Assembly (NCBI GenBank): GCA_002101905.1
Contig: LQPU01000021.1
Location: 160,793 to 224,792, forward strand
DNA length: 64,000 nucleotides
Direction: 5' to 3'
Source of the DNA: Mycobacterium shimoidei
Lineage (GTDB): Bacteria; Actinomycetota; Actinomycetes; Mycobacteriales; Mycobacteriaceae
Of this stretch, positions 34,044 to 41,741 are shown piece by piece. Numbering within the stretch: position 1 is the stretch's first letter; each line of letters starts with the position of its first letter. The notes under the pieces were generated by a model. That model made no database searches, had not been told where the DNA came from, and worked only from the letters and a program-made list of their open reading frames with translations. The translations under genes were made by a program, and so were the position numbers.

Positions 34044-34688
34044 TCAGCGGATGTAGACCTCGCCGCCGGTCGGGTATCCACCGCCGGTGGTCGTGATGTG
34101 GACGTGGTCGTAGTGGCCGTACCCGGATCCTTGCGGGCCGGCCGGTGTGTAGTACGTGCCGCGCCAGATGGCGTCTTGCAGCCCGAACCGATCGGCGTTC
34201 TTGAGCACGAAGGCCACGATCTGATTGCCGAGCGCTATGCCCTCGGCACTGCCGGGGTTGGGAATCATCACGTCGAGGGCCAACCCGTTGGGATGCCAGC
34301 GCAGCGCGTCGGGTCGAACGCCGCCGATACTTTGGATCTCCGGGAAGACCGCGCTGATCGTGCGCGACGCCAGGATCGTCTTGACCTGGAGACCTCGCTC
34401 AGGAGCCTTGCCCGGCGGTAGTGCCTGCGGAGCTTCTTCGTGGACCACCCGCATTCTCGACGCCGCCATCGGTTCGCTCAGACCAGCACGAGCAGATGAC
34501 AGCGCGGCCGGCGAGGCGGCCACAACCTGCACGCAGCACGGCGCATCGCCGCCGCCGACCCGGCTGGGATCAGGAGAGGTATGAGCGCTTCCGCTGACGG
34601 AAAAGAACACGGCCGCAGCCGGGGCTCCCAGAGCGGCCAGGGCTACCGATGACCGGCGTCGGTCGTTGGGTAATCGGTGACGGCCCAC
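34044..34688 (-). CDS. exported hydrolase-like protein (ARB-07466-like C-terminal domain)
   Basis: The product has 214 residues. The basic N terminus and hydrophobic segment (VALAALGAPAAAVFFSVSGSA) act as signal peptide. The C-terminal 110 residues match the domain seen in many actinobacterial exported proteins: TISAVFPEIQSIGGVRPDA, RWHPNGLALDVMIPN and GHYDHVHITT. Its conserved H-x6-D (HPNGLALD) and DHVH residues recall M15/LAS-type metallopeptidases that trim peptidoglycan peptides. The enzymatic role is inference. It stands alone between intergenic stretches of about 230 and 130 bp. Confidence 0.75.
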   Translation of the reverse strand: MGRHRLPNDRRRSSVALAALGAPAAAVFFSVSGSAHTSPDPSRVGGGDAPCCVQVVAASPAALSSARAGLSEPMAASRMRVVHEEAPQALPPGKAPERGLQVKTILASRTISAVFPEIQSIGGVRPDALRWHPNGLALDVMIPNPGSAEGIALGNQIVAFVLKNADRFGLQDAIWRGTYYTPAGPQGSGYGHYDHVHITTTGGGYPTGGEVYIR

Positions 34689-34820
34689 GGAAGCACCTTA
34701 CGAGCAAACGGAGGAATAGTCACGAAATCATAACTAATTGCCTCTGGCAGCCACTTCAGCGGGTCCCCCACTTACCCAGCTACTGGACACGGATATAAAA
34801 GAGCTGGCACCCTTCAAAGC

Positions 34821-36404
34821 ATGAGTGAACCGCGACTCCAGCCCCGCTTTCTCGACGACCGATTGACCCATTGGGCCGACCTCAAGCCCGACGACGAGGC
34901 GTTCACCTATTTGGGCACCGAGTTGGGCCGTACCTGGACCTGGCGGGAATGGAACGATCGGGTGCGGCGGCTGGCCGGAGCGCTCACCGACAGGGGCATC
35001 GGGCGCGGCGACATCGTCGCGTTCCTCGACAAGAACCACCCGGCGTGCGTCGAGTTGACGATGGCGGCCGCCTCGATCGGCGCGGCCAACGCGATCATCA
35101 ACTTCCGGCTCGCCGCCGACGAGCTCGACTACGTCATCAACGACTGCGGGGCCAAGCTGCTGATCGTCGGCACCGAGTTGCGGCCCAGCATCGACAAGAT
35201 CCGCGACAAGCTCAAGACCGTCGAGCACGTCGTCGAGGTCACCCCAGAGGGCGGCGACGGCGACCAATACGAGGCGCTGCTCGCCCAGGCCGCACCGGTT
35301 CCGCGCGGCGCCGACGTCACACCCGACGACGTGTGCATGGTGATGTACTCGTCGGGCACCACCGGGCGGCCGAAGGGAGTCGCCCTCACCCAGGCAAATG
35401 TGCTGGCGCACACCATCAATGCACACGAGGGCTGGGGCTTCGACGAGGGCGACAAGAACATGGTGTCGATGCCGCTGTTCCACGTCGGCGGATCGTCCTA
35501 TGTCCAGTTCGGCATCTACGACGGCGTGCCGAGCGTGATGACCCGGGAGGTCGACGGGGCGTCGCTGGCGGGTGCGATTCTGCAGGGCGCCAACCGGACG
35601 TTTCTGGTGCCGGCGGTGCTGGCCAAGGTGCTCGAGTCCGGCCCGGACGCGATCAAGCTGTTCGGCCAACTCAAGACCTTCTTCTACGGCGCCTCGCCGA
35701 TGCCGCTGCCGTTGCTGCGGGCCGCGCTGGAGGCCTGGCCCAGCACCGATTTCATCCAGGTGTACGGGCTCACCGAGGTATGCGGCGTGATCAGTCATTT
35801 GATGCCCGACGCGCACCGCGACACCGACCATCCCGAACGGCTGGTCAGCGCCGGCACCCTGATCACCAATGCCGAGCTGCGGGTCGTCGACCCGGACACC
35901 CTCGCCGACGTGCCGACCGGCCAACCAGGCGAATTGTGGTTCCGCACACCACAATTGATGAAGGGCTACTTGAACAGACCCGACGCGACCGCTGAGGCCG
36001 TCACCGAAGACGGCTGGTTCCGCACCGGTGACATCGGCCGCGTCGACGAGGACGGCTACATCTTTGTCGAGGACCGGCTCAAGGACATGATCATCTCCGG
36101 CGGCGAGAACATTTACTCCATCGAAGTCGAACGGGTGCTCGCCGACCATCCGGCGGTCACCGATGTCGCGGTGTTCGGCGTGCCCGACGAACGGTGGGGC
36201 GAAGCGGTCAAGGCCGTCGTCACGGTGGACGGCGACGTGACCGAAGCCGAGCTGATCGAGTGGTCACGGGAGCGTCTGGCGCACTACAAGTGCCCCAAGA
36301 CGGTGGACATCAGGGACGAGCTGCCCCGTAACCCGACCGGCAAGATCCTGAAAAGGGATCTGCGCAAACAATATTGGGAAGGGCACGACCGGGCCACGGT
36401 GTAG
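34821..36404 (+). CDS. fatty-acid-CoA ligase (FadD family)
   Basis: This 527-residue member of the ANL adenylate-forming superfamily has the AMP-binding motif YSSGTTGRPKG at about residue 175. It also has VYGLTEVCG, DGWFRTGDIG and the hinge region GRVDEDGYIFVEDRLKDMIISGGENIY. The C-terminal catalytic lysine is in RNPTGKILKRDL. It activates a carboxylate with ATP and transfers it to CoA. Substrate chain length is not predictable. No acyl-CoA dehydrogenase lies next to it. Confidence 0.92.
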   Translation: MSEPRLQPRFLDDRLTHWADLKPDDEAFTYLGTELGRTWTWREWNDRVRRLAGALTDRGIGRGDIVAFLDKNHPACVELTMAAASIGAANAIINFRLAADELDYVINDCGAKLLIVGTELRPSIDKIRDKLKTVEHVVEVTPEGGDGDQYEALLAQAAPVPRGADVTPDDVCMVMYSSGTTGRPKGVALTQANVLAHTINAHEGWGFDEGDKNMVSMPLFHVGGSSYVQFGIYDGVPSVMTREVDGASLAGAILQGANRTFLVPAVLAKVLESGPDAIKLFGQLKTFFYGASPMPLPLLRAALEAWPSTDFIQVYGLTEVCGVISHLMPDAHRDTDHPERLVSAGTLITNAELRVVDPDTLADVPTGQPGELWFRTPQLMKGYLNRPDATAEAVTEDGWFRTGDIGRVDEDGYIFVEDRLKDMIISGGENIYSIEVERVLADHPAVTDVAVFGVPDERWGEAVKAVVTVDGDVTEAELIEWSRERLAHYKCPKTVDIRDELPRNPTGKILKRDLRKQYWEGHDRATV

Positions 36405-36411
36405 CGCTGGC

Positions 36412-37272
36412 CTAGAAGACGCGGACCCAGTCGATGAGCATCTCCGCCGGGTAGGAACCGGACGCCGGGTCACCGCCGCCGGACCCACCGACGGCAAGGT
36501 TCAACACCGGAAACATCGTGTAGTCGGGATCGTTGAACGGCCACTTGCGAATCGGGTCGTTGAGGTCTTCGATGCCGATCGCCGGAACGCTGAAGTACGG
36601 TTCCGCGCCGTCGACGTAGTCCTCCCAGAAGTAGAAGCCCGTCGGGTTCCAGGTGACCCGCCACGTGTGCCATTCGCCGTCCACCCCGATGGGGTGGGTC
36701 TCGAACGCGGTGCCGAACGGATCCGCGTGCACGGTGGTCCCCGACGGCCATTCCCCGTTGCCGTACCACTCGAGTAGGTCGACCTCGCCCTCGCGCCCGG
36801 GAAAGTCATTGGACAACCACCAGGCCGGCCAGCACCCACCGGTGAGGCAGTTGAGCTTGATCCGCGCTTCCCAGGTGGTCCCGATGGCTCCACGCCAGTT
36901 GCCGTGGACCAGCCCGCCGAAGTAGCTGTTGCCGTCTTTGGTGGCCCGCAGAACGAGGTTGGATTTGCCATCCAGGAACACGTTTTCGCGACTGTCGCGG
37001 TACTGCCCCCAGAACTCGGGCCGGTCGAAGCCGACTGGGTTGCGGACCGGGGTGCGATGGTTCGACACCGTCCAGTTCGCCGGATTGGGGGCCGAGCCGG
37101 CCGGGCCGTCGAACTCATCGTGGAACAGGAACGCCCCGGCGGTGGCTCCGGGGGCCGGCGCGCTCGGCGTCGGCTGTGCCGGGTGGGCCCGGGCTTTGGG
37201 TGCCGGGATCGCGGCAGCCGCTGCGCCGATCCCGATTGTCAACATCATGCTGCGTCGACTCATCTCAGGCAC
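36412..37272 (-). CDS. exported GH16 family glycoside hydrolase (Rv0315-like)
   Basis: The product has 286 residues from GTG 37272, with ATG 37263 as alternative. The signal sequence with MSRRSMMLTIGIGAAAAAIPA has an RR pair and could be Tat-dependent. The GH16 jelly-roll begins LFHDEFDGPAGSAPNPANW. The catalytic motif is EVDLLEWYGNG (E-x-D-x-x-E). LNLAVGGSGGGDP and the ending DWVRVF are typical. It closely matches the M. tuberculosis Rv0315 product, a beta-1,3-glucanase-like secreted antigen. A GT39-like gene is divergent, 42 bp away. Confidence 0.92.
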   Translation of the reverse strand: MPEMSRRSMMLTIGIGAAAAAIPAPKARAHPAQPTPSAPAPGATAGAFLFHDEFDGPAGSAPNPANWTVSNHRTPVRNPVGFDRPEFWGQYRDSRENVFLDGKSNLVLRATKDGNSYFGGLVHGNWRGAIGTTWEARIKLNCLTGGCWPAWWLSNDFPGREGEVDLLEWYGNGEWPSGTTVHADPFGTAFETHPIGVDGEWHTWRVTWNPTGFYFWEDYVDGAEPYFSVPAIGIEDLNDPIRKWPFNDPDYTMFPVLNLAVGGSGGGDPASGSYPAEMLIDWVRVF

Positions 37273-37314
37273 AACCAAGGGACGATAGCAGCCGACTTCT
37301 GGCACCATGGCGAG

Positions 37315-38826
37315 GTGTTCAGCGGGTTGCGGCGAGCTGGCCTGGATCCGCTGTTCGTCGGAGTCTTGGCGGCCGCGGTGAGCCTGGGCGGTGCTGGCCG
37401 GCCGTCTTTCTGGTACGACGAGGCCGCGACCATTTCGGCGTCATACAGTCGCTCGCTGAGTCAGCTGTGGCAGATGCTGGGCCACGTCGACGTAGTTCAC
37501 GGCCTGTATTACCTGCTGATGCACGGCTGGTTCGAGATTTTCCCGCCGACCGAATTCTGGTCCCGTGTTCCCAGCGGGCTGGCTGTGGGCGGCGCAGCGG
37601 CGACAGTGGTCGTGCTGGGCAAGCAGTTCTCGTCGCGCACCACCGCGCTCGCTGCCGGTGTCATCTGCGGGATCTTGCCGCGCGCGACGTGGGCAGGGAT
37701 CGAAGCCCGCCCCTATGCCCTTTCAATGCTGGCTGCCGTGTGGGTCACGGTGCTGCTCATTTATGCCGCACGCCGTGAAAACACCTGGGCCTGGGTGTTT
37801 TACGGGATTGGCCTGACAATGTCGATTCTGCTGGACATGTATCTCCTGTTGTTGGCGGTGGCGCACGTCGTCTTCGTCCTCGCTTATCTGCGCAGACGAA
37901 AAGTAGTGGTGCCCTTCGTCACTACCACGATTTTGACTGTGGGCGCGCTGATGCCATTCATGGTCATCGCCGTCGGTCAAGCCCACCAGATCAGCTGGAT
38001 CGCACCGATTGGGCGCCGAACAATCGAAGATGTGGTGGTCCAGCAATATTTCGAAAGAAGTCCGCCCTTCGCGGTGTTGTCGGCAATTGTGGTCGCAGCC
38101 GCAATTGCCCTGTGGCGCTTTACGTCCGCGCGACTTGCCGCGGCGGATCGCCAGCTATTGGCCCTGGCGATCGGCTGGATCGTGCTGCCGACCACCCTGG
38201 TCGTGATCGCGTCGGCATGGCTTCATCCGATTTACACGCCGCGCTACCTGTCGTTCACCGCGCCCGCGCTGGCCGTGATCCTGGGTGTCTGTATCGGCGC
38301 TCTAGCCAGCAAGCCCTGGATGGCGGTGGCGATCCTGTGTGTTTTCGCCGCCGCTGCGGCACCGAATTATGTGCGTGCCCAACGTAATCCGTATGCGAAA
38401 TACGGCATGGACTACAGCCAAGTGGCGGACTTGATCACTGCCCAAGCGAAACCGGGCGAGTGTCTGCTGGTGAACGACACGGTGACGTTCATGCCCGCTC
38501 CGATGCGCCCTTTGATGGCGGCACGCCCGGACGCCTACCGCAAGCTGATCGACCTCACGTTGTGGCAGCGGGCGACGGACCGCCGCGACGTCTTCGATAC
38601 CAACCTCATCCCGGAAGTTGTCGCCACGCCGTTGAGCCACTGCCAGGTGGTGTGGATCATCACGCAAGCCGACGAGTCGATGCCCCGACACCAACGCGGT
38701 TCAATGCTGGACCCCGGACCACGTTATGGGCCGACACCGGCGTTCGCCGTTCCGCGTGACCTGGGCTTCCGACTGGTCGAGCGCTGGCAGTTCAACCTGG
38801 TTCAGGTCATCAAGGCGCTGCGCTAA
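37315..38826 (+). CDS. GT39-like polytopic mannosyl/glycosyltransferase
   Basis: The product has 503 residues from GTG 37315. Ten or more hydrophobic helices are present. The first extracytoplasmic loop has PSFWYDEAATISASYSRSL, whose acidic D-E pair is the catalytic signature of GT-C enzymes (PMT/ArnT type, polyprenyl-phosphate sugar donors). HPIYTPRYLSFTAPALAV in the C-terminal third is also typical. It probably moves a sugar from a polyprenyl carrier to an envelope acceptor. It lies between two GH16 genes: divergent from one and converging on the other with a 1-nt gap. Confidence 0.85.
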   Translation: MFSGLRRAGLDPLFVGVLAAAVSLGGAGRPSFWYDEAATISASYSRSLSQLWQMLGHVDVVHGLYYLLMHGWFEIFPPTEFWSRVPSGLAVGGAAATVVVLGKQFSSRTTALAAGVICGILPRATWAGIEARPYALSMLAAVWVTVLLIYAARRENTWAWVFYGIGLTMSILLDMYLLLLAVAHVVFVLAYLRRRKVVVPFVTTTILTVGALMPFMVIAVGQAHQISWIAPIGRRTIEDVVVQQYFERSPPFAVLSAIVVAAAIALWRFTSARLAAADRQLLALAIGWIVLPTTLVVIASAWLHPIYTPRYLSFTAPALAVILGVCIGALASKPWMAVAILCVFAAAAAPNYVRAQRNPYAKYGMDYSQVADLITAQAKPGECLLVNDTVTFMPAPMRPLMAARPDAYRKLIDLTLWQRATDRRDVFDTNLIPEVVATPLSHCQVVWIITQADESMPRHQRGSMLDPGPRYGPTPAFAVPRDLGFRLVERWQFNLVQVIKALR

Positions 38827-38827
38827 C

Positions 38828-39652
38828 TCACCAGATGCGGATGTAGTCGATGAGCATTTGGGCCGGGAAGTTACCCAGGGCGGGATCGCCGCCGCCCGGG
38901 CCACCGACCGCGAGCGTGAACATCGGAGACAACCAATAGCCGGGATTGTTGAACGGCCACCGCATGTCTTCTGGGGGAGCGCCGTGGACGTGGATCGGCT
39001 TGGGCGGAACGCTGAAGTATTCCGCACCGTCTCGAGAGAACTTGAAACCGCCTTCATCCCAACGCATTTGCCAGACATGCCAGGCGCCATCGACCAACCC
39101 GGGGATCGATTTGCCTTCCCAGGTTTTCCCGTTGGACGCCGCGTGAACCGTCGTTCCCGGCGGCCAGCTGCCGTTGCCGTACCACTCGAAGACGTCGACC
39201 TCGCCATCCGGTAGCGGATCCTCCTGGACTGCCCAGAACGAGGGCCACAGGCCGGTGGACAAACAATCCAGCTTGATCCGCGCTTCCCAGGTGGTGTTGA
39301 TGGGCACCCTCCAGTTGCCCCGCAGCTTGCCGCTGAAGTATTCGCCGTTTTCCTGGTTGGCGAGCAAGACAAGGTTGGAATTGCCGTCCAGAAAAACATT
39401 CTGAGCCCGGTATATCCCCTCGACCGGCGGGAACACGTCGTCCTGCCAGGTCTGCACCGTCCAGTTCGACAGGTTGGGCCCTTGACCGGCCGGGCCGTCG
39501 AACTCGTCGGCAAACATGTAGCTTCCGGGAGCCGCGCCGGGTGGCGCGGCCGGCGGAGACGGATCCGCCTCAGCCGCCGGAAGGCGAATCGTGGCGGTCA
39601 GCGCGCCGACCCCCAGCGTCAATATGGCGTTCCGCCGATTCATCTGAGGCAC
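38828..39652 (-). CDS. exported GH16 family glycoside hydrolase, second copy
   Basis: The product has 274 residues from GTG 39652, with ATG 39643 as alternative. The leader MNRRNAILTLGVGALTATIRL is Tat-like. The jelly-roll domain starts YMFADEFDGPAGQGPNLSNW. The catalytic motif EVDVFEWYGNGSW is intact, and it ends AQMLIDYIRIW. It is clearly paralogous to the GH16 protein at 36412, but the region after the catalytic strand (KPIHVHGAPPEDMRW) differs. Substrate preference may therefore differ too. Confidence 0.9.
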   Translation of the reverse strand: MPQMNRRNAILTLGVGALTATIRLPAAEADPSPPAAPPGAAPGSYMFADEFDGPAGQGPNLSNWTVQTWQDDVFPPVEGIYRAQNVFLDGNSNLVLLANQENGEYFSGKLRGNWRVPINTTWEARIKLDCLSTGLWPSFWAVQEDPLPDGEVDVFEWYGNGSWPPGTTVHAASNGKTWEGKSIPGLVDGAWHVWQMRWDEGGFKFSRDGAEYFSVPPKPIHVHGAPPEDMRWPFNNPGYWLSPMFTLAVGGPGGGDPALGNFPAQMLIDYIRIW

Positions 39653-39709
39653 AAGTCGATGATTCCACGTCACGGCCGACGTGGCGACTTGAATGACCGG
39701 CGCGGCACC

Positions 39710-40090
39710 TCAGGTTTCTTCGGAGTCGTCGAGAACACTGACCGCGATCCCGTACGGCAGAAAGCGGACTCTGCGGTTCGGGTCAGTGTTGTTCTTGTTC
39801 GCACGCAGCGCGTCTAGTTCGGTGGCATACACCTCTTCGACGCGCGCAGCGCCGTCCTCATCCACGTGGTAGATCGCCCACACGCCGTCACCGGCTTCCC
39901 CGGCCGTTTCCGGCTCGGTGCGCGACCGTCGTGCCAAATCTTCGAACAGTGCCGACCAGCCGGCCCGCTCGCCAGGCACCGTGATGAACCGGCTAAACCG
40001 TTCGAACACGTCGCGCAGCCCCTCCCCCGCCTCGCGGATCACGCGGTCGAAATCGTCGGGGTCGAATCCGAACGGACCGTTCTCGCTCAT
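39710..40090 (-). CDS. Rv0313-like conserved protein
   Basis: The product has 126 acidic residues. An N-terminal Asp-rich segment (FGFDPDDFDRVIREAGEGL) is followed by a helix and a C-terminal beta-rich half (GVWAIYHVDEDGAARVEEVYATELDALRANKNN, RVRFLPYGIAVSVL). It is soluble with no signal. H37Rv has a similar 128-residue protein (Rv0313) in the same place next to the Rv0312 Hsp70-like gene. The conserved pairing suggests a cytosolic partner of the membrane proteins encoded alongside. It lies 10 nt downstream of the DUF7159-type gene on the same strand. Confidence 0.8.
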   Translation of the reverse strand: MSENGPFGFDPDDFDRVIREAGEGLRDVFERFSRFITVPGERAGWSALFEDLARRSRTEPETAGEAGDGVWAIYHVDEDGAARVEEVYATELDALRANKNNTDPNRRVRFLPYGIAVSVLDDSEET

Positions 40091-40100
40091 GGCAGTCCTC

Positions 40101-41525
40101 CTACGGTCCCGGTGGTGGCGGCGGCGGTGGCGGTGGCGGATTGATCGGGATCGGCACCGTGACGAACGGCAGGTGCAGATACATCGTCATGGGCGGCATC
40201 TGCGGGGCGGGTGGAGCCGGCGGGGGCGGCGGTGCGGCTGGTGGCGGCGGTGGCGGTGCAGCCGGTGGCGGCGCCGGCGCCTCTTGCGGCGGGGGCGGCA
40301 CATTGGCCGGGGTCTGCCGTGGCGCCTGGTGCGCCGGAGCCGGGTTCGTTGCCCGCTGCGGCGACTGCCGCGCAACGGGCTCCGGTGCCGGGATGGTTTC
40401 CGGCGGCTGTGACGGGGCCGCGGGTGCCGGTGGCGGTGCAGCGGAAGGTGGCGGCGCGGCTGGCGGCGCCGGCGCGGCTGGCGGCGCCGGCTTGGCCGAC
40501 GGCGCCGGGGCCGGTGCTGCGGCAGCCGGCGGGTGGTCACTCGGCGGCGCCTGCTTGGTCGCGACGGCATCGCTGCCGGTCTGGCCGGCCGTGGGCCGCA
40601 GATCAGCGGCCAATGAAATCACCAGCGCCGCAACGCCGATGACGAGTACTGCCGCAGCTCCGCTGCCGACCAGCAGTAACGGCCGGTGCTGCCGCTTTGG
40701 CTCATCGGTGTCATCGGCTTCATCGGCGATGGCGCTGTAGGCCAGGGCTCCGCTGGCTACGTTGGCATCCCGATAGGACGCGAGCGCGCCGGGCCGCACC
40801 TCGCCGGTTCCCGGATCCTTGGAGTAAGCGAGCGCGGCGGTCGAGGACGCGAACAGCGGCGCGTTGGCCGAGGCCAATGCGGCTCCGCGGGCCAGGGCCA
40901 TATCCGGCTCCTCGGCAACGCTGACCGGAAGTGAGGCCGCCGCCTCCAGATGCTGCTTGATCGGGATGACGTCGACGCCACAGCCGACGATGAACAAACC
41001 ACCGGGACGAGACTCCAGCTGGTCCAAGCGCTCAACCAGGAGGGCGAGCTCGGCGGCGGCCTGGGCGCTGTAGGGCGCACACGCCACCCGCTGGCGATGC
41101 AGATCAACGATCGACCCGTCGGCGGTGTCCACCACGGCCAGGGTGGCGCTGCCGGCCTCGACGAAAAGCAGCGCGATGTAGTCGTAGCCGAGGGCATGAC
41201 CGACGTTCTGGGTCAGGGCGGCCGCGGCGAGCAGCGGGGCAACCAGCATCACACCCCGGATGTCGCGGGCGTCCAGTGCGTCACGCAGCGCACCGACTTC
41301 GCTGGGCTCGGTCCAGGTCACCCCCGTCGACATCAACTGGTAGCCGCCCTCGAGCGCGCCTTCTCGGGTGCCGAGGATCGCTTCGATCACCTGCTCGCAG
41401 GCACTGGATGCGGCGCCGACCGCGAAACTGTCTTGCTCGACCGTGGCGCCGTCGGCGGTTTCGCCTTGAACCAGCGCCACGCGGACCGTCGTTGGTGCCA
41501 TCGAAACACCAAGTACGATGTCCAC
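40101..41525 (-). CDS. DUF7159-type protein: actin-like domain, TM helix, Pro-rich tail (copy 3)
   Basis: The product has 474 residues and is a third paralogue of the 20843 and 22388 genes. It shares DIVLGVSMAPTTVRVALVQG, AILGTREGALEGGY, MALARGAALASANAPLF and a membrane helix (VGSGAAAVLVIGVAALVISLAA). The exported tail of about 180 residues is proline/alanine-rich. It ends in MTMYLHLPFVTVPIPI followed by an oligoproline run. That terminal motif recurs in the adjacent Hsp70-like protein. A likely operon is: Hsp70-like, this gene, Rv0313-like, all minus strand. Loss of the phosphate-loop glycines suggests it does not hydrolyse ATP. Confidence 0.8.
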   Translation of the reverse strand: MDIVLGVSMAPTTVRVALVQGETADGATVEQDSFAVGAASSACEQVIEAILGTREGALEGGYQLMSTGVTWTEPSEVGALRDALDARDIRGVMLVAPLLAAAALTQNVGHALGYDYIALLFVEAGSATLAVVDTADGSIVDLHRQRVACAPYSAQAAAELALLVERLDQLESRPGGLFIVGCGVDVIPIKQHLEAAASLPVSVAEEPDMALARGAALASANAPLFASSTAALAYSKDPGTGEVRPGALASYRDANVASGALAYSAIADEADDTDEPKRQHRPLLLVGSGAAAVLVIGVAALVISLAADLRPTAGQTGSDAVATKQAPPSDHPPAAAAPAPAPSAKPAPPAAPAPPAAPPPSAAPPPAPAAPSQPPETIPAPEPVARQSPQRATNPAPAHQAPRQTPANVPPPPQEAPAPPPAAPPPPPPAAPPPPPAPPAPQMPPMTMYLHLPFVTVPIPINPPPPPPPPPPGP

Positions 41526-41741
41526 TTCCCCTCCATCTTCTGCTCGCTAGGCCCGAGCGGAGGGGCGCGCCGCCTGAACGCCATGCGGCCTTACCAGTTC
41601 GCTGGAGCTATCAAGTTCTGGTCGCATGGACGGCGACAGCACGACCGCATCAGCCCGCCGACCGTGGCGCTTCCAGCGTACTCGGCGAGCAAGGAAAAGA
41701 AACCCGGATTGTTTGACGGGCTGACAACTGGTAGCTGCCTG

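Noticed and set aside
34734..36149. 471-codon frame opposite to the fatty-acid-CoA ligase gene
   Set aside because: It is a GC-rich antisense shadow; the plus-strand frame carries all AMP-ligase motifs.
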